Shown: positions 5,575 through 12,764 of the stretch, in pieces
How the letters are laid out: the number at the start of each line of letters is the position of its first letter
How positions within the stretch are numbered: position 1 is the first letter of the stretch
From: Candidatus Desantisbacteria bacterium CG1_02_49_89
GTDB lineage: Bacteria > Desantisbacteria > UBA1551
Direction of reading: 5' to 3'
DNA length: 17,389 bases
Assembly: GCA_001871075.1 (NCBI GenBank)
Contig: MNUP01000146.1
Location: 1 to 17,389, forward strand
Made by a program: the position numbers and the translations under genes
The notes under the pieces: model-generated
What the model was told of the DNA's origin: nothing
The model's database searches: none
What the model saw: only the letters and a program-made list of their open reading frames with translations

Positions 5575-6630
5575 TTATTTGTAGCCGTCAGTCCTTATGA
5601 CGGCTATATGCCCCCTTGAATAAGTATAGGCTGACACGTAAACATAATTTCCGTCCGGGGAAACCGCGATCCCTTTCGGGCTTCCGCTGAAACTTATGGT
5701 CTTGACCACGGCGTTGCCGGGTATGCTTACAATATAGAGCGTGCCTGAATAAGAGGAGTAGTAATCTTCCGGGCAGCTTGCGATATAGGCATACCTGCCG
5801 CTTGGCGCGACAGCCACTCTCGGGTAATCGCCCACAGGTATGGTTTTTATCACGGATGTGTCGGAAGTGCGTATCACGGACACGTTTTCGGAATAGTAGT
5901 TAGCCGCGTAAACGTATTGTCCGTCAGGGGTCACCGCTATACCTGTCGGCTCTTCTCCCACAGTGACCGTGCCGGCGATAGTCCCGTCAGAAACACGGAC
6001 TATGTCCACTCTGCCAGGCCAGCGATACGTGCTGGTAACGTATAAGTAAGCGCCGTCCGGGCTGAACGCCAGGGCCTGGGGTTCGCTGTCCACCGCGATG
6101 GTACTGGTAACGCTGTTATCGGATGTCCGGATAATAGAAACGTCATCGGAAAATTCGTTCGCGGTATATACGTATTTCCCGTCCGGAGACACTGCAAGTC
6201 CTTTTGGCGCTGAGCCGACGATCACTGTTTTAACCACTGTGTTGTCAGAAACGCGTATAACAGAGACCGTATTGTTGTAACCATAGGAATGGGACACATA
6301 AACATAATTCCCGTCAGGGGTTATCGCTATCTGCTCAGGATTGCTCCCTACCGCTATGGTAGCGGCTATCGCGTTGTCACCGGCGCGGACCGCGTAAACT
6401 TTGTCATTATAATCGTCGGCCACGTATATATACTGCCCGTCCGGGGTGACTGCCAGGCCTTCAAGATATTCCCCGACCGATATCAGCTCGCTCGCGTAAG
6501 CCGTTTCCTTCATTTTGCTTATTTTGTCCCTGAACGCGTCCACGATACCCACGAAAAATCCGCTTTCAGCCGGCGCGGACAGGATAAAAAGCGCGATCAA
6601 GACCAATACCGCTGTTCTCAGTTCCTTCAT
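5575..6630 (-). CDS. Exported seven-bladed YVTN-family beta-propeller protein
   Basis: Signal peptide about 1-22 is followed by a short helical stretch (DAFRDKISKMKE) and seven repeats of roughly 43 residues. Each carries the YVTN signature [TS]PDGxYxYV[AS] near residues 62, 104, 148, 190, 234, 276 and 324, followed by V.VIR.SD..V..TI.VG. The last repeat lacks its final TIxVG strand, which the N-terminal ELISVG (48-53) can supply, a usual velcro closure. Such propellers are secreted or envelope proteins that serve as binding platforms; there is no sign of catalytic residues. Start ATG overlaps the upstream stop (ATGA, 6627-6630). The placement between small barrel proteins suggests it works with them in the envelope. 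The blades are also visible as DNA repeats of about 130 bp. Confidence 0.9.
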   Translation of the reverse strand: MKELRTAVLVLIALFILSAPAESGFFVGIVDAFRDKISKMKETAYASELISVGEYLEGLAVTPDGQYIYVADDYNDKVYAVRAGDNAIAATIAVGSNPEQIAITPDGNYVYVSHSYGYNNTVSVIRVSDNTVVKTVIVGSAPKGLAVSPDGKYVYTANEFSDDVSIIRTSDNSVTSTIAVDSEPQALAFSPDGAYLYVTSTYRWPGRVDIVRVSDGTIAGTVTVGEEPTGIAVTPDGQYVYAANYYSENVSVIRTSDTSVIKTIPVGDYPRVAVAPSGRYAYIASCPEDYYSSYSGTLYIVSIPGNAVVKTISFSGSPKGIAVSPDGNYVYVSAYTYSRGHIAVIRTDGYK

Positions 6631-7475
6631 TTCTTCTTGCCCTTGGGGAAGTAATAGTTAAACCCGACGTTGAGGATGAAATCAAGCCCTCCGGCGTAAC
6701 CTCCGGGAGGGTCAAAAGCCATCACCCAGGCAGGGCCGATGTCCGCGGTGAATGAAATGCTTTTCGTAAGCCTGTATTCCACTCCGGCAAAGCCCTCGAA
6801 CGCAAGCCCCCAGCCGTCGATATCGTCCACGCTGAAGAAAGAAACGTCGACCTCCCCGCCGAAAAGCAGGAAGAACGCCTGGTGCAAAGGCAGGTTGTAG
6901 TAGAACCTGAACCCCGCGACCCCGATGCCCGGCCCTGCCGCTCCCCTTATTTCAATGGCCCAGGGCGATTCTGTCCAGTACTTGAAAGTGATCCCCGGGT
7001 AGAACAGCCCGATCCCCCACCTGTCCAGCATCGGGTATATAGGGCTTGTTTCCGGTATTATTTCCTTAGCCGGTTCAACGGGAGCCGGCTGCGCCGCGGT
7101 CTCCTCTTCCTTCGCGATCCTCGCGATGATATCCTTCCTGAAGCTGGTCTCGCCGGCAACGGTCCTCACCCATATCGTATCGGTGTCAAACTTTAATATC
7201 GTGCACCTGACAAGAGAGCCGTTTAAAAAGTAGATCACGTCCTTACCGCCTGCGTCCGAGGCATATTCGATCTTATCGATATATTCAATGCGCTCGATCT
7301 TCTCCCTGGGTATCACAATTTCGCCTGCCGTGTTCTCAACGGTTACGCCGTCCGCGCCGTAGCTTTTGACGGTTCCCGTGGCAACGGTCCCGTCAGTCAG
7401 GTATACCTGGTGGGCTGACGCGGCGCAGGCGGACAGGACCACACCCAAAATTATCATCAACATTTTTCGTTTCAT
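6627..7475 (-). CDS. Exported protein with two tandem small beta domains and a barrel-like C-terminus (282 aa)
   Basis: The signal sequence MKRKMLMIILGVVLSACAAS could be cut after ASA (residue 21) or, because LSAC fits a lipobox, be lipidated at Cys17. The shared domain occurs twice: 22-67 (QVYLTDGTVATGTV ... AGEIVIPREKIERIEY) and a diverged copy 79-123 (DVIYFLNGSLVRCTILKFDT ... AGETSF). A Pro/Glu/Ala linker follows, then about 130 residues of Gly/aromatic strands (WAIEIRGAAGPGIGVAGFRF, VGFNYYF) and a lysine tail KGKKK. Role unknown; an envelope protein is inferred. ATG 7475 was chosen because the signal peptide starts there; 24 further in-frame codons upstream are just translated tandem repeat. 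It is the first gene of the operon, with the next gene overlapping by 4 nt. Confidence 0.8.
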   Translation of the reverse strand: MKRKMLMIILGVVLSACAASAHQVYLTDGTVATGTVKSYGADGVTVENTAGEIVIPREKIERIEYIDKIEYASDAGGKDVIYFLNGSLVRCTILKFDTDTIWVRTVAGETSFRKDIIARIAKEEETAAQPAPVEPAKEIIPETSPIYPMLDRWGIGLFYPGITFKYWTESPWAIEIRGAAGPGIGVAGFRFYYNLPLHQAFFLLFGGEVDVSFFSVDDIDGWGLAFEGFAGVEYRLTKSISFTADIGPAWVMAFDPPGGYAGGLDFILNVGFNYYFPKGKKK

Positions 7476-7499
7476 ATTTTTACCCCGGAAGCACGAAAT

Positions 7500-7710
7500 A
7501 AACCACGGAGGCACAGAGTAATCTTTTGGTTTTCTGACAACTGACAACTCACAACTGATAACTGCCCTTTAACCACGAATTTACACGAATTTTCACGAAT
7601 GTCAACTTTGCAAACTTTGTAAACTTTGTAAACTGTAAAAACTATGTAAACTTTGTAAACTTATAAGCTTGGAACTTTGACACGCTGATACGTTGACACG
7701 TTGATACGCT
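7500..7710. repeat. Run of several degenerate tandem repeat families
   Basis: In succession: ACCACGGAGGCACAGAG; CTGACAACTGACAACTCAC with AACTGATAACTG (7536-7562); ACCACGAATTTACACGAAT with TTTCACGAAT (7572-7600); AAACTTTGTAAACTTTGTAA and variants (7611-7661); GACACGCTGATACGTTGACA with CGTTGATACG (7679-7708). Each family has its own 7-20 bp period. No gene is present in 7476-7827. Confidence 0.6.
7578..7605 (-). promoter_or_regulatory. Weak candidate promoter of the envelope operon
   Basis: TTGACA (7605-7600) and TAAATT (7583-7578) are separated by 16 nt on the minus strand, about 100 nt before the 282-aa protein. Both boxes arise partly from tandem-repeat sequence, so this may be fortuitous. 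Confidence 0.3.
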
Positions 7711-7719
7711 TTAAATTAA

Positions 7720-7796
7720 GGACAGTGGTCGCCTCAACGGCGACTCGCCGAAGTGGCGAGACCGTCGACCGCCTGTCCTACGAAGCCTTGGCGTAG
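7720..7796. repeat. Nested palindromic repeat between regulator and envelope operon
   Basis: Outer stem GGACAG/CTGTCC (7720-7725 with 7773-7778), then GGTCG/CGACC, ACGG/CCGT and CTCGCC/GGCGAG (7744-7749 with 7755-7760) stack into one long hairpin. A second small hairpin CTACG/CGTAG (7778-7796) abuts it. There is no U-tract. It may halt or stabilise the regulator transcript, or be a REP-like element. Confidence 0.55.
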
Positions 7797-7827
7797 TAGG
7801 GTGGACTGTGGACTTATTTAAGGCCTG

Positions 7828-8691
7828 CTATGGACTGCTGACAATGGACTTCAGCAGGCTTCGATAGTCCCTTGGCGACATCTTCTCCAAGTCCTTGAAC
7901 ATCCTGTTGAAATGCGTGATGTTGTCGTAACCCACGCTTGTGCCTATGTCCGTTATCTTTGAATCCGTTGTGGAAAGCAGTTCCTTCGCCTTGTCCATGC
8001 GGGTGCGGGTCAGGTATTCTATGAACGTGAAGCCGGTCTCCTTCTTGAACGTCCTGCTGAAATGGTAGATACTGAGGTTCACCGTTTTCGCGGTCTCGTC
8101 AAGGCTGATGTCGTCAAAGTAATTTTCCTGTATGAACCTTTCAACCTTTTCAACGTGCGGGCTCTTTGCGGCTCTTGCCGCCCCCAGTTTCAGTATCTCC
8201 TCCGCCTTACCCAGGTAGCTGAAGAACATGTGCCCCAGTTTCAGGTATTCCTTAAGCCTTATCTCAGGCACCACGGAAACGTCAAAATACGCGTCTTCAA
8301 GTTTTTTAAGGTCTATCTTCATCCCCTTCACCTTCTCTTTGACCCGCGCGAAGCTCTCCTGGGAAGGCGGGGCTGTAAGGCAGGAGCGGAAATAGACGTT
8401 GGTTATGAACCTGTCCCCGATGAATATTGGGAACGCTATGTCGGTCAGGCCGAACTGGCACTCGTAGTAATAAGGGCCCTGGTTCTCGCGGGCGATTGAC
8501 CCGCCTTTCGCGTCTGACACAAGGCACCCCCTTACACCCTGCGGAGCCGTGTGCATTAATTCGCAGAACGTGTTGAGCTTCCACCCCCGCTTCACGAACT
8601 CCCTGTATATGTTCTCGGATTTTATAGCGTCCAGCATGCCTTCGAACACCGCGGCTATCGTGCCGGGAAAATCCTGCCACAGCTGTTCCAT
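7828..8691 (-). CDS. AraC-family transcriptional regulator with N-terminal PocR sensory domain
   Basis: This 287-aa cytoplasmic DNA-binding protein has an N-terminal PocR-type ligand domain (about 10-160) and a C-terminal AraC double HTH (about 183-281). PocR features seen: FCELMH (Cys43), GCLVSD (Cys56), YYYECQFGLTDIAFPIFIGD (Cys78) with the C-x2-GL-D-x-A-PI pattern. AraC features: ISLDETAKTVNLSIYHFSRT, FKKETG, F..Y....R...A.ELL, ITDIGTSVGYDNITHFNRMF, SPRDYR. In other bacteria PocR senses small metabolites such as 1,2-propanediol; the ligand here is unknown. ATG 8691 follows GGGAGGCAGAG. It lies upstream of, and in the same direction as, the envelope operon, which is the natural regulatory target. 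Its last few codons and TAG stop come from a degenerate AGTCCA repeat. Confidence 0.93.
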   Translation of the reverse strand: MEQLWQDFPGTIAAVFEGMLDAIKSENIYREFVKRGWKLNTFCELMHTAPQGVRGCLVSDAKGGSIARENQGPYYYECQFGLTDIAFPIFIGDRFITNVYFRSCLTAPPSQESFARVKEKVKGMKIDLKKLEDAYFDVSVVPEIRLKEYLKLGHMFFSYLGKAEEILKLGAARAAKSPHVEKVERFIQENYFDDISLDETAKTVNLSIYHFSRTFKKETGFTFIEYLTRTRMDKAKELLSTTDSKITDIGTSVGYDNITHFNRMFKDLEKMSPRDYRSLLKSIVSSP

Positions 8692-8856
8692 CTCTGCCTC
8701 CCGAACCTGTATATCGCGAATCGTTTTAAAACAGTTATAGGCAAAATCGATAAATGCACTTAATAGTTCAAAACTCGATAGTTCACGGATATTTATTAAA
8801 TTTTTTCTTTATTCTTAAAATCCATTTTTGATTCCTGATTCCCCCTTACTCTAATT

Positions 8857-8884
8857 ATTATACTATGCTTATGTAAAAAGTCAA
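8857..8884 (-). promoter_or_regulatory. Sigma-70-like promoter of the AraC/PocR gene
   Basis: TTGACT (8884-8879) and a perfect TATAAT (8862-8857) are separated by 16 nt. The leader to the ATG would be about 160 nt; it is AT-rich and contains no recognised element. Confidence 0.7.
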
Positions 8885-8892
8885 GCAATTTA

Positions 8893-8928
8893 TTGAATTA
8901 CCCTGCGGCTTGCCGCGGGGTAATTCAA
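8893..8928. repeat. 36-bp near-perfect palindrome upstream of the AraC/PocR promoter
   Basis: Arms TTGAATTACCCTGCGGC (8893-8909) and GCCGCGGGGTAATTCAA (8912-8928) match with one G-T wobble. The palindrome starts 9 bp upstream of the -35 box. Possible roles are an upstream regulator site or a hairpin protecting the promoter from read-through. Confidence 0.65.
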
Positions 8929-8951
8929 AGTATATCCGTTATAAAATAAAA

Positions 8952-8974
8952 CTGCCGGATTCTTAAACCGGCAG
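8952..8974 (-). terminator. Hairpin CTGCCGG/CCGGCAG, terminator-like on minus strand
   Basis: The stem pairs 8952-8958 with 8968-8974. On the minus strand it is followed by TTTTATTTTATAACGG, a plausible terminator for the LamG/GH99/adhesin transcription unit. It is a second copy of the hairpin at 300-321, with similar flanks. Confidence 0.55.
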
Positions 8975-8999
8975 TATTAATCATGAGATCGCGTAACTC

Positions 9000-9130
9000 A
9001 GGGCTTTTCGAAGACCCGCCTTTGTCCGCCAATTCTTATGGTGGAAATCTTTAATGTGGGAGCCCTAATTATAGTATTCAGAATTCCCTTGAAAAATAAA
9101 GGTAATAAAAAATGGTGGCTGTCCCTATTT
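9000..9130. repeat. Remnants of hairpin repeats and of the MITE-like end
   Basis: AGGGCT (9000-9005) and AGCCCT (9061-9066) bracket CCGCCAATTCTTATGGTGG, a decayed version of the hairpin at 3990-4010. AAAAAATGGTGGCTGTCCCT (9107-9126) matches the inverted end of the 1112-1223 element with two differences. No gene is seen. Confidence 0.4.
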
Positions 9131-9140
9131 ATCATTGCCT

Positions 9141-9818
9141 TTACTTACTTGCCTTTTCTCCATAATGCCCTGCGATCTCCTCGGGAGAAAGCACGCGGTT
9201 ATAGATACGCACTTCATCAATCATCCCGATAAATCCTGCGCCGATAAGGACCGGATTATCAGCAGGGCTTGGTTCCATTTTTCTGATAGATTCCTTTTTT
9301 TTGCCATTGACCCATAACTGCAGTTTCTCCCCTGTCCATATCCCCACAATATGGGACCATTTCTACAGAGCGGGCACAGAGTTTGAAACCCTGGGCTCCC
9401 AGCTCCCGTCTGAATAAATGAGCAGAGAGAATTGGTTCTTTTCCTGGGGCGGGTCAACGCGCAACTGGTATTCATCCTGCTTGTTTACAATAAACCGCCA
9501 GCCTTCAATTTCAGCCGGGCAGACCCATGCCTCGATGGTAATCCCTTTTGCCAGCCTTAAATCTCCGGCATCAGGAATCTCGACGCTGCTGTTCCCGTCA
9601 AATAAAAGCGCCTTTCCGGATTTGCCGTCCACCCACCCGGCACCCGCAATCTGGCCGTCATATCCCTTTCCTGAAGAGTCCCTGGCAACTTCACCGTCAC
9701 CTTCGTCAAACTTCCACCAGCCCACAAGACCCTTCTCCTTTTCAGCTGCCAGACACCAGACTCCGGACACCAGACAGCAGACAACCAGAACCGCTACCAG
9801 ACCGAATTCCTTTTTCAT
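9141..9818 (-). pseudogene. Secreted LamG/concanavalin-A-like lectin protein, interrupted by in-frame TAG
   Basis: A 225-residue frame codes a signal peptide (MKKEFGLVAVLVVCCLVSGV) followed by one LamG domain: GLVGWWKFDEGDGEVARDSS, GKALLFDGNSSVEIPD, ITIEAWVCP, then WSHIVGIWTGEKLQLWVNGK, and the end motif GMIDEVRIYNRVLSPEEIAG. A TAG at 9363-9365 splits it just before WSHIVG, in the middle of the fold, with the reading frame unchanged on both sides. ATG 9818 follows GGAGGGTAAA. Genuine genes here end in TAG (for example 4175, 7828, 12765), so the codon is very probably a stop. LamG domains bind glycans or proteins outside the cell. It closely resembles the second LamG of the large protein at 12765. 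Alternatives: sequencing or assembly error, or a shortened product. Confidence 0.75.
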
Positions 9819-9887
9819 TTTACCCTCCAAATGCAGATTTAGATTAAGATTAAAGTTAATTGTAAAAAAGAATTTGATCTCTCTCGG

Positions 9888-9908
9888 TCTCCCTTTATAA
9901 AAGGGAGA
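9888..9908. repeat. Perfect 9-bp hairpin in the gap between GH99-like and LamG genes
   Basis: TCTCCCTTT (9888-9896) pairs perfectly with AAAGGGAGA (9900-9908) around ATA. No U-tract follows on either strand, so it could attenuate transcription or mark a processing site rather than terminate. Confidence 0.4.
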
Positions 9909-9930
9909 ATCAGAAGGAATCTAACCTGTT

Positions 9931-12756
9931 TTATTTTTCTACCAGCCGGATATAGTCTACTTCTGCAGTAACTCCTTCTTCGCCGGTGGGGTCAAATCGT
10001 AAATCCGTGATGAGGTCTGACAACCAAAGAGAGTTTTTCCCAACATTGAGTTTATACTCATGAAATTCTCCGTCTCCTTTAATCCTAAAACCGAAACTCA
10101 TGGGTTCATTATAATTCTGAGACGACTTTGTAAGCCAGAATATTTGCCCCTGGGAATTTTTGCTTATTTTGACCCGTATGACAATAAACGGAAATTTTTC
10201 TCCGTTGATTTCTAACTCAGAACTTCTAAACGCAGAATCATTCGTGGCAGATGTGCCCTTTAACACTCCGCCTGCCACCCCTGCGTCATTTAAATTCATA
10301 AGGGGGTTCCAGCCCTCTCCGTTCCCGTCCTCATTGAATTCCCAGGCAATCATCCGGCTAATGTCCTGCCACTGTTTTACTGAAAGACCTGCATCCTGAG
10401 GAATAACATCCTGGTGGCCCTTTGATTCAGTGGTAAACACTTCTCTTATTGCATCCAGGTATCCAAATCCAAATTCTCTGTGCGGCTCTATAAAATCTCC
10501 TTCGCCAAACTCATTCCATGCTTCTGCCAGAACAATATTAAGTTTATCTTTTCCAACAGGGTGTTTGTCTGTAAATCCCTTTGCCAATTCAAGCATCTTT
10601 TTGAATTTATCCGGATGTTTACCCGTGCGCGTGAATGCCTGTTCCCCGTGCCAGGGACGGGCATCCCAGCCCGGGTCAGTAACAGCAATATAATCCAGCA
10701 ATCCATACCCCGCAATCTCTTCCCAGATGGCATTATAGCCCTGTATTGCCAGATCATAGGGAGAAGTCTTTTCTCCTGAATTCGCACCTGCAGACGGATA
10801 GTTATAACCTGTAACCGCGTCATAGCCCTCTTCCTTGAGCGCCTCAACTGTTCCCTTTCCGGGATATGCACAAGCTGCCAAGTACAACCCGCTAAAACCT
10901 TCTTTCCTGCATAACTCTCTCATTTTTTCAAAAGCAATCTTTGCCTTCTCAACTCCCATATCTTTGGTTATCCTGTCAGGGCTGAAAATAATTACCACAG
11001 GTTTATTGTCTATCTTCAGATATTCCGGCTCTTTGAAGTAATTCTTCAGCCAGTAATTGGTAACCTTGAGCAAGTCCTGTTCTGAGGAAGTTTTGTCCGG
11101 ATTGTGGTTGCACCAGCAGATGCAGAACATAAGGTATTTGCGATATCGGGATTTTAAATACCCGTTATTTAAAGCATGGTCAAGCTGCCTTGCGCCTCTG
11201 TCCCAGTACCAGTCATATGCAAAAAAGGAAATTCCGTGTTCCACAGCCCATTTTATATGCCAGTCTGCGATGTCAGGCTCTCCTTCCTGATACCAGCCCA
11301 GCACGGGTTTGCGTTCAGGAAAGTTTTTTATGGCAGCCCATCCTTTATGAGCGCCCTGCTTCCACCCCGGGAAGTAGTAGGCGCCAACCAGGTAATTTGA
11401 TTTCGCAGGTTTTGGTTCCGGCACATATGGTTTGCCTTCAACAATTCCAGGAGAAACAGAAATCTTCGCTGTGAAAGAAAGAACAGCGGATGCAGAGACA
11501 GGCGTAAAATTCTTTCCCGTAATTTCGAGCCTTGCAATATCCTGAATTGGATTCGGACCTTGAATGAACCAGCGAATTTCTTCTTTTTTCTCCAGAACTT
11601 TAATTTTTTTGGTGGTCCTTTCTCCCTCCATAACCTGAACTCCTGCCGGAAGCAACACAGAAAGGTTGATTTCCTCACCGGGTTCTCCGCCGATGTTTTC
11701 CAGCACACAGATCAGGTCTGCATCCTGTCCTGCCCTGTTGATTGCTTCCTCTAAACCGAAATACATCACTTTCATCTCTGCCGGACCCTTTGGTTTTTCT
11801 GCAATTCTGACGGACTTCAGTTCAGCCCTTGCCCCATTTGCATCAGAAGGACGCAGGGCTATGGCAATAACTCTTTTATCCCATTTGGGCGCAGAACTTA
11901 TGTTTATAGCGTAAACATGGAACTGTTCGTCTGCAATAAGGTCAAAAACCCTTCTCTCCATTCCGGGCTCTCCTTCTCTCATCCAGCGGATCTCTCCTTT
12001 TGTGCCTTTATCCACCTTCATTATAAATGAAACCCAGGCAAAATCCGCGATGTTTTTGATTTCTATGCGCGGAGAAAGAATCAATGGCTCTTTCCCTGCA
12101 GCCACAATTTTGAGCGCGCCTTCTGCAGCATCTATCTTAGCATCCTGCCATACTTTCCAGCCCTGCAGGTTCTTTTCTTTGTCAAATGTCCAGTCAGGCA
12201 AAACAGATTCCCTGTCTTCCTTTAGAAGTTTTTCACCCAGCGTGAGCACCGGTTTATCCTCTTGATTTTTCACAGGTCCGATTCCTATCCAGTCAATGAA
12301 TAAATTTCTGTCTGATGCCGCTGCTGCATAATCATTTATAAAAGAAATGCTTATAATGTGCTCCCCTCTGTTAAGAGTAAAAGCATCTGTGAAATAGACT
12401 TTTGGCTTGCCCATATCTTCTTTCACCTCCCACTCAAAACTCCCCGCATCACCCCCGTCAATCTCAACAACCATTTTCGGCCATTTTTCTTCTGTATCCG
12501 GGTCTAATGCAGGTGTTCCTGCTGACTGCACTGCAACTTTATAAAGTCCTTTTTCTTTCACATTGCACTTCACAGTCAAACTGGCATTAGCCCAGAACGC
12601 CCACCAGCCGGGGATATTACCCATTCCTCCGGTGTGTTCCAATGCCTGGTCCTCAGCCTCAACGATCCCCGGGACCTCTATCTGTGCATGGCAGACCACA
12701 AAAAACACACAGCTAAACATCACAACAACCAATCCGCCGATTAAAACTCTTTTCAC
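9931..12756 (-). CDS. Secreted GH99/WbsX-like glycan-active protein with three carbohydrate-binding-like modules
   Basis: A 941-aa exported protein. Signal peptide 1-24; jelly-roll module 27-162 resembling calcium-dependent carbohydrate-binding modules (EAED, GWWAFWANASL, LFIDWIGIG); module 189-320 (W.FD ... GW ... FHVYAINI ... W); Ig-like linker 327-450; GH99/WbsX-like TIM-barrel 455-775 (GAYYFPGW, EPDIADWHIKWAVEHGISFF, AYDWYW, AWNEFGEGDFIEPH); then a second copy of the 189-320 type module, about 800-941 (WEFNEDGNGEGW, FHEYKLNV, VDYIRLVEK). Glu749 and Glu752 form the E-x-x-E pair typical of GH99 endo-mannosidases. WbsX members are often labelled glycosyltransferases, but secretion and binding modules argue for a hydrolase; the substrate is unknown. 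GTG start 12756 sits 8 nt after the upstream stop behind a G-rich ribosome site, so it is coupled to the large surface protein. Confidence 0.85.
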   Translation of the reverse strand: MKRVLIGGLVVVMFSCVFFVVCHAQIEVPGIVEAEDQALEHTGGMGNIPGWWAFWANASLTVKCNVKEKGLYKVAVQSAGTPALDPDTEEKWPKMVVEIDGGDAGSFEWEVKEDMGKPKVYFTDAFTLNRGEHIISISFINDYAAAASDRNLFIDWIGIGPVKNQEDKPVLTLGEKLLKEDRESVLPDWTFDKEKNLQGWKVWQDAKIDAAEGALKIVAAGKEPLILSPRIEIKNIADFAWVSFIMKVDKGTKGEIRWMREGEPGMERRVFDLIADEQFHVYAINISSAPKWDKRVIAIALRPSDANGARAELKSVRIAEKPKGPAEMKVMYFGLEEAINRAGQDADLICVLENIGGEPGEEINLSVLLPAGVQVMEGERTTKKIKVLEKKEEIRWFIQGPNPIQDIARLEITGKNFTPVSASAVLSFTAKISVSPGIVEGKPYVPEPKPAKSNYLVGAYYFPGWKQGAHKGWAAIKNFPERKPVLGWYQEGEPDIADWHIKWAVEHGISFFAYDWYWDRGARQLDHALNNGYLKSRYRKYLMFCICWCNHNPDKTSSEQDLLKVTNYWLKNYFKEPEYLKIDNKPVVIIFSPDRITKDMGVEKAKIAFEKMRELCRKEGFSGLYLAACAYPGKGTVEALKEEGYDAVTGYNYPSAGANSGEKTSPYDLAIQGYNAIWEEIAGYGLLDYIAVTDPGWDARPWHGEQAFTRTGKHPDKFKKMLELAKGFTDKHPVGKDKLNIVLAEAWNEFGEGDFIEPHREFGFGYLDAIREVFTTESKGHQDVIPQDAGLSVKQWQDISRMIAWEFNEDGNGEGWNPLMNLNDAGVAGGVLKGTSATNDSAFRSSELEINGEKFPFIVIRVKISKNSQGQIFWLTKSSQNYNEPMSFGFRIKGDGEFHEYKLNVGKNSLWLSDLITDLRFDPTGEEGVTAEVDYIRLVEK

Positions 12757-12764
12757 TGGCCCCC

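Noticed and set aside
7476-7547. 24-residue extension of the 282-aa protein
   Set aside because: It is translated tandem-repeat sequence ahead of a good signal peptide.
7600-7710. CRISPR-like array
   Set aside because: Units are short, degenerate and contiguous, with no unique spacers and no cas genes.
9363-9365. TAG reassignment to an amino acid
   Set aside because: Several intact genes here (ending at 4175, 7828 and 12765) use TAG where a stop is expected, and for two of these a paralogue end (4175) or an adjacent gene start (12765) confirms it.
9038-9900. Plus-strand frames opposite the LamG pseudogene
   Set aside because: They are antisense shadows without ribosome sites or recognisable domains; the minus strand gives a clear LamG protein.
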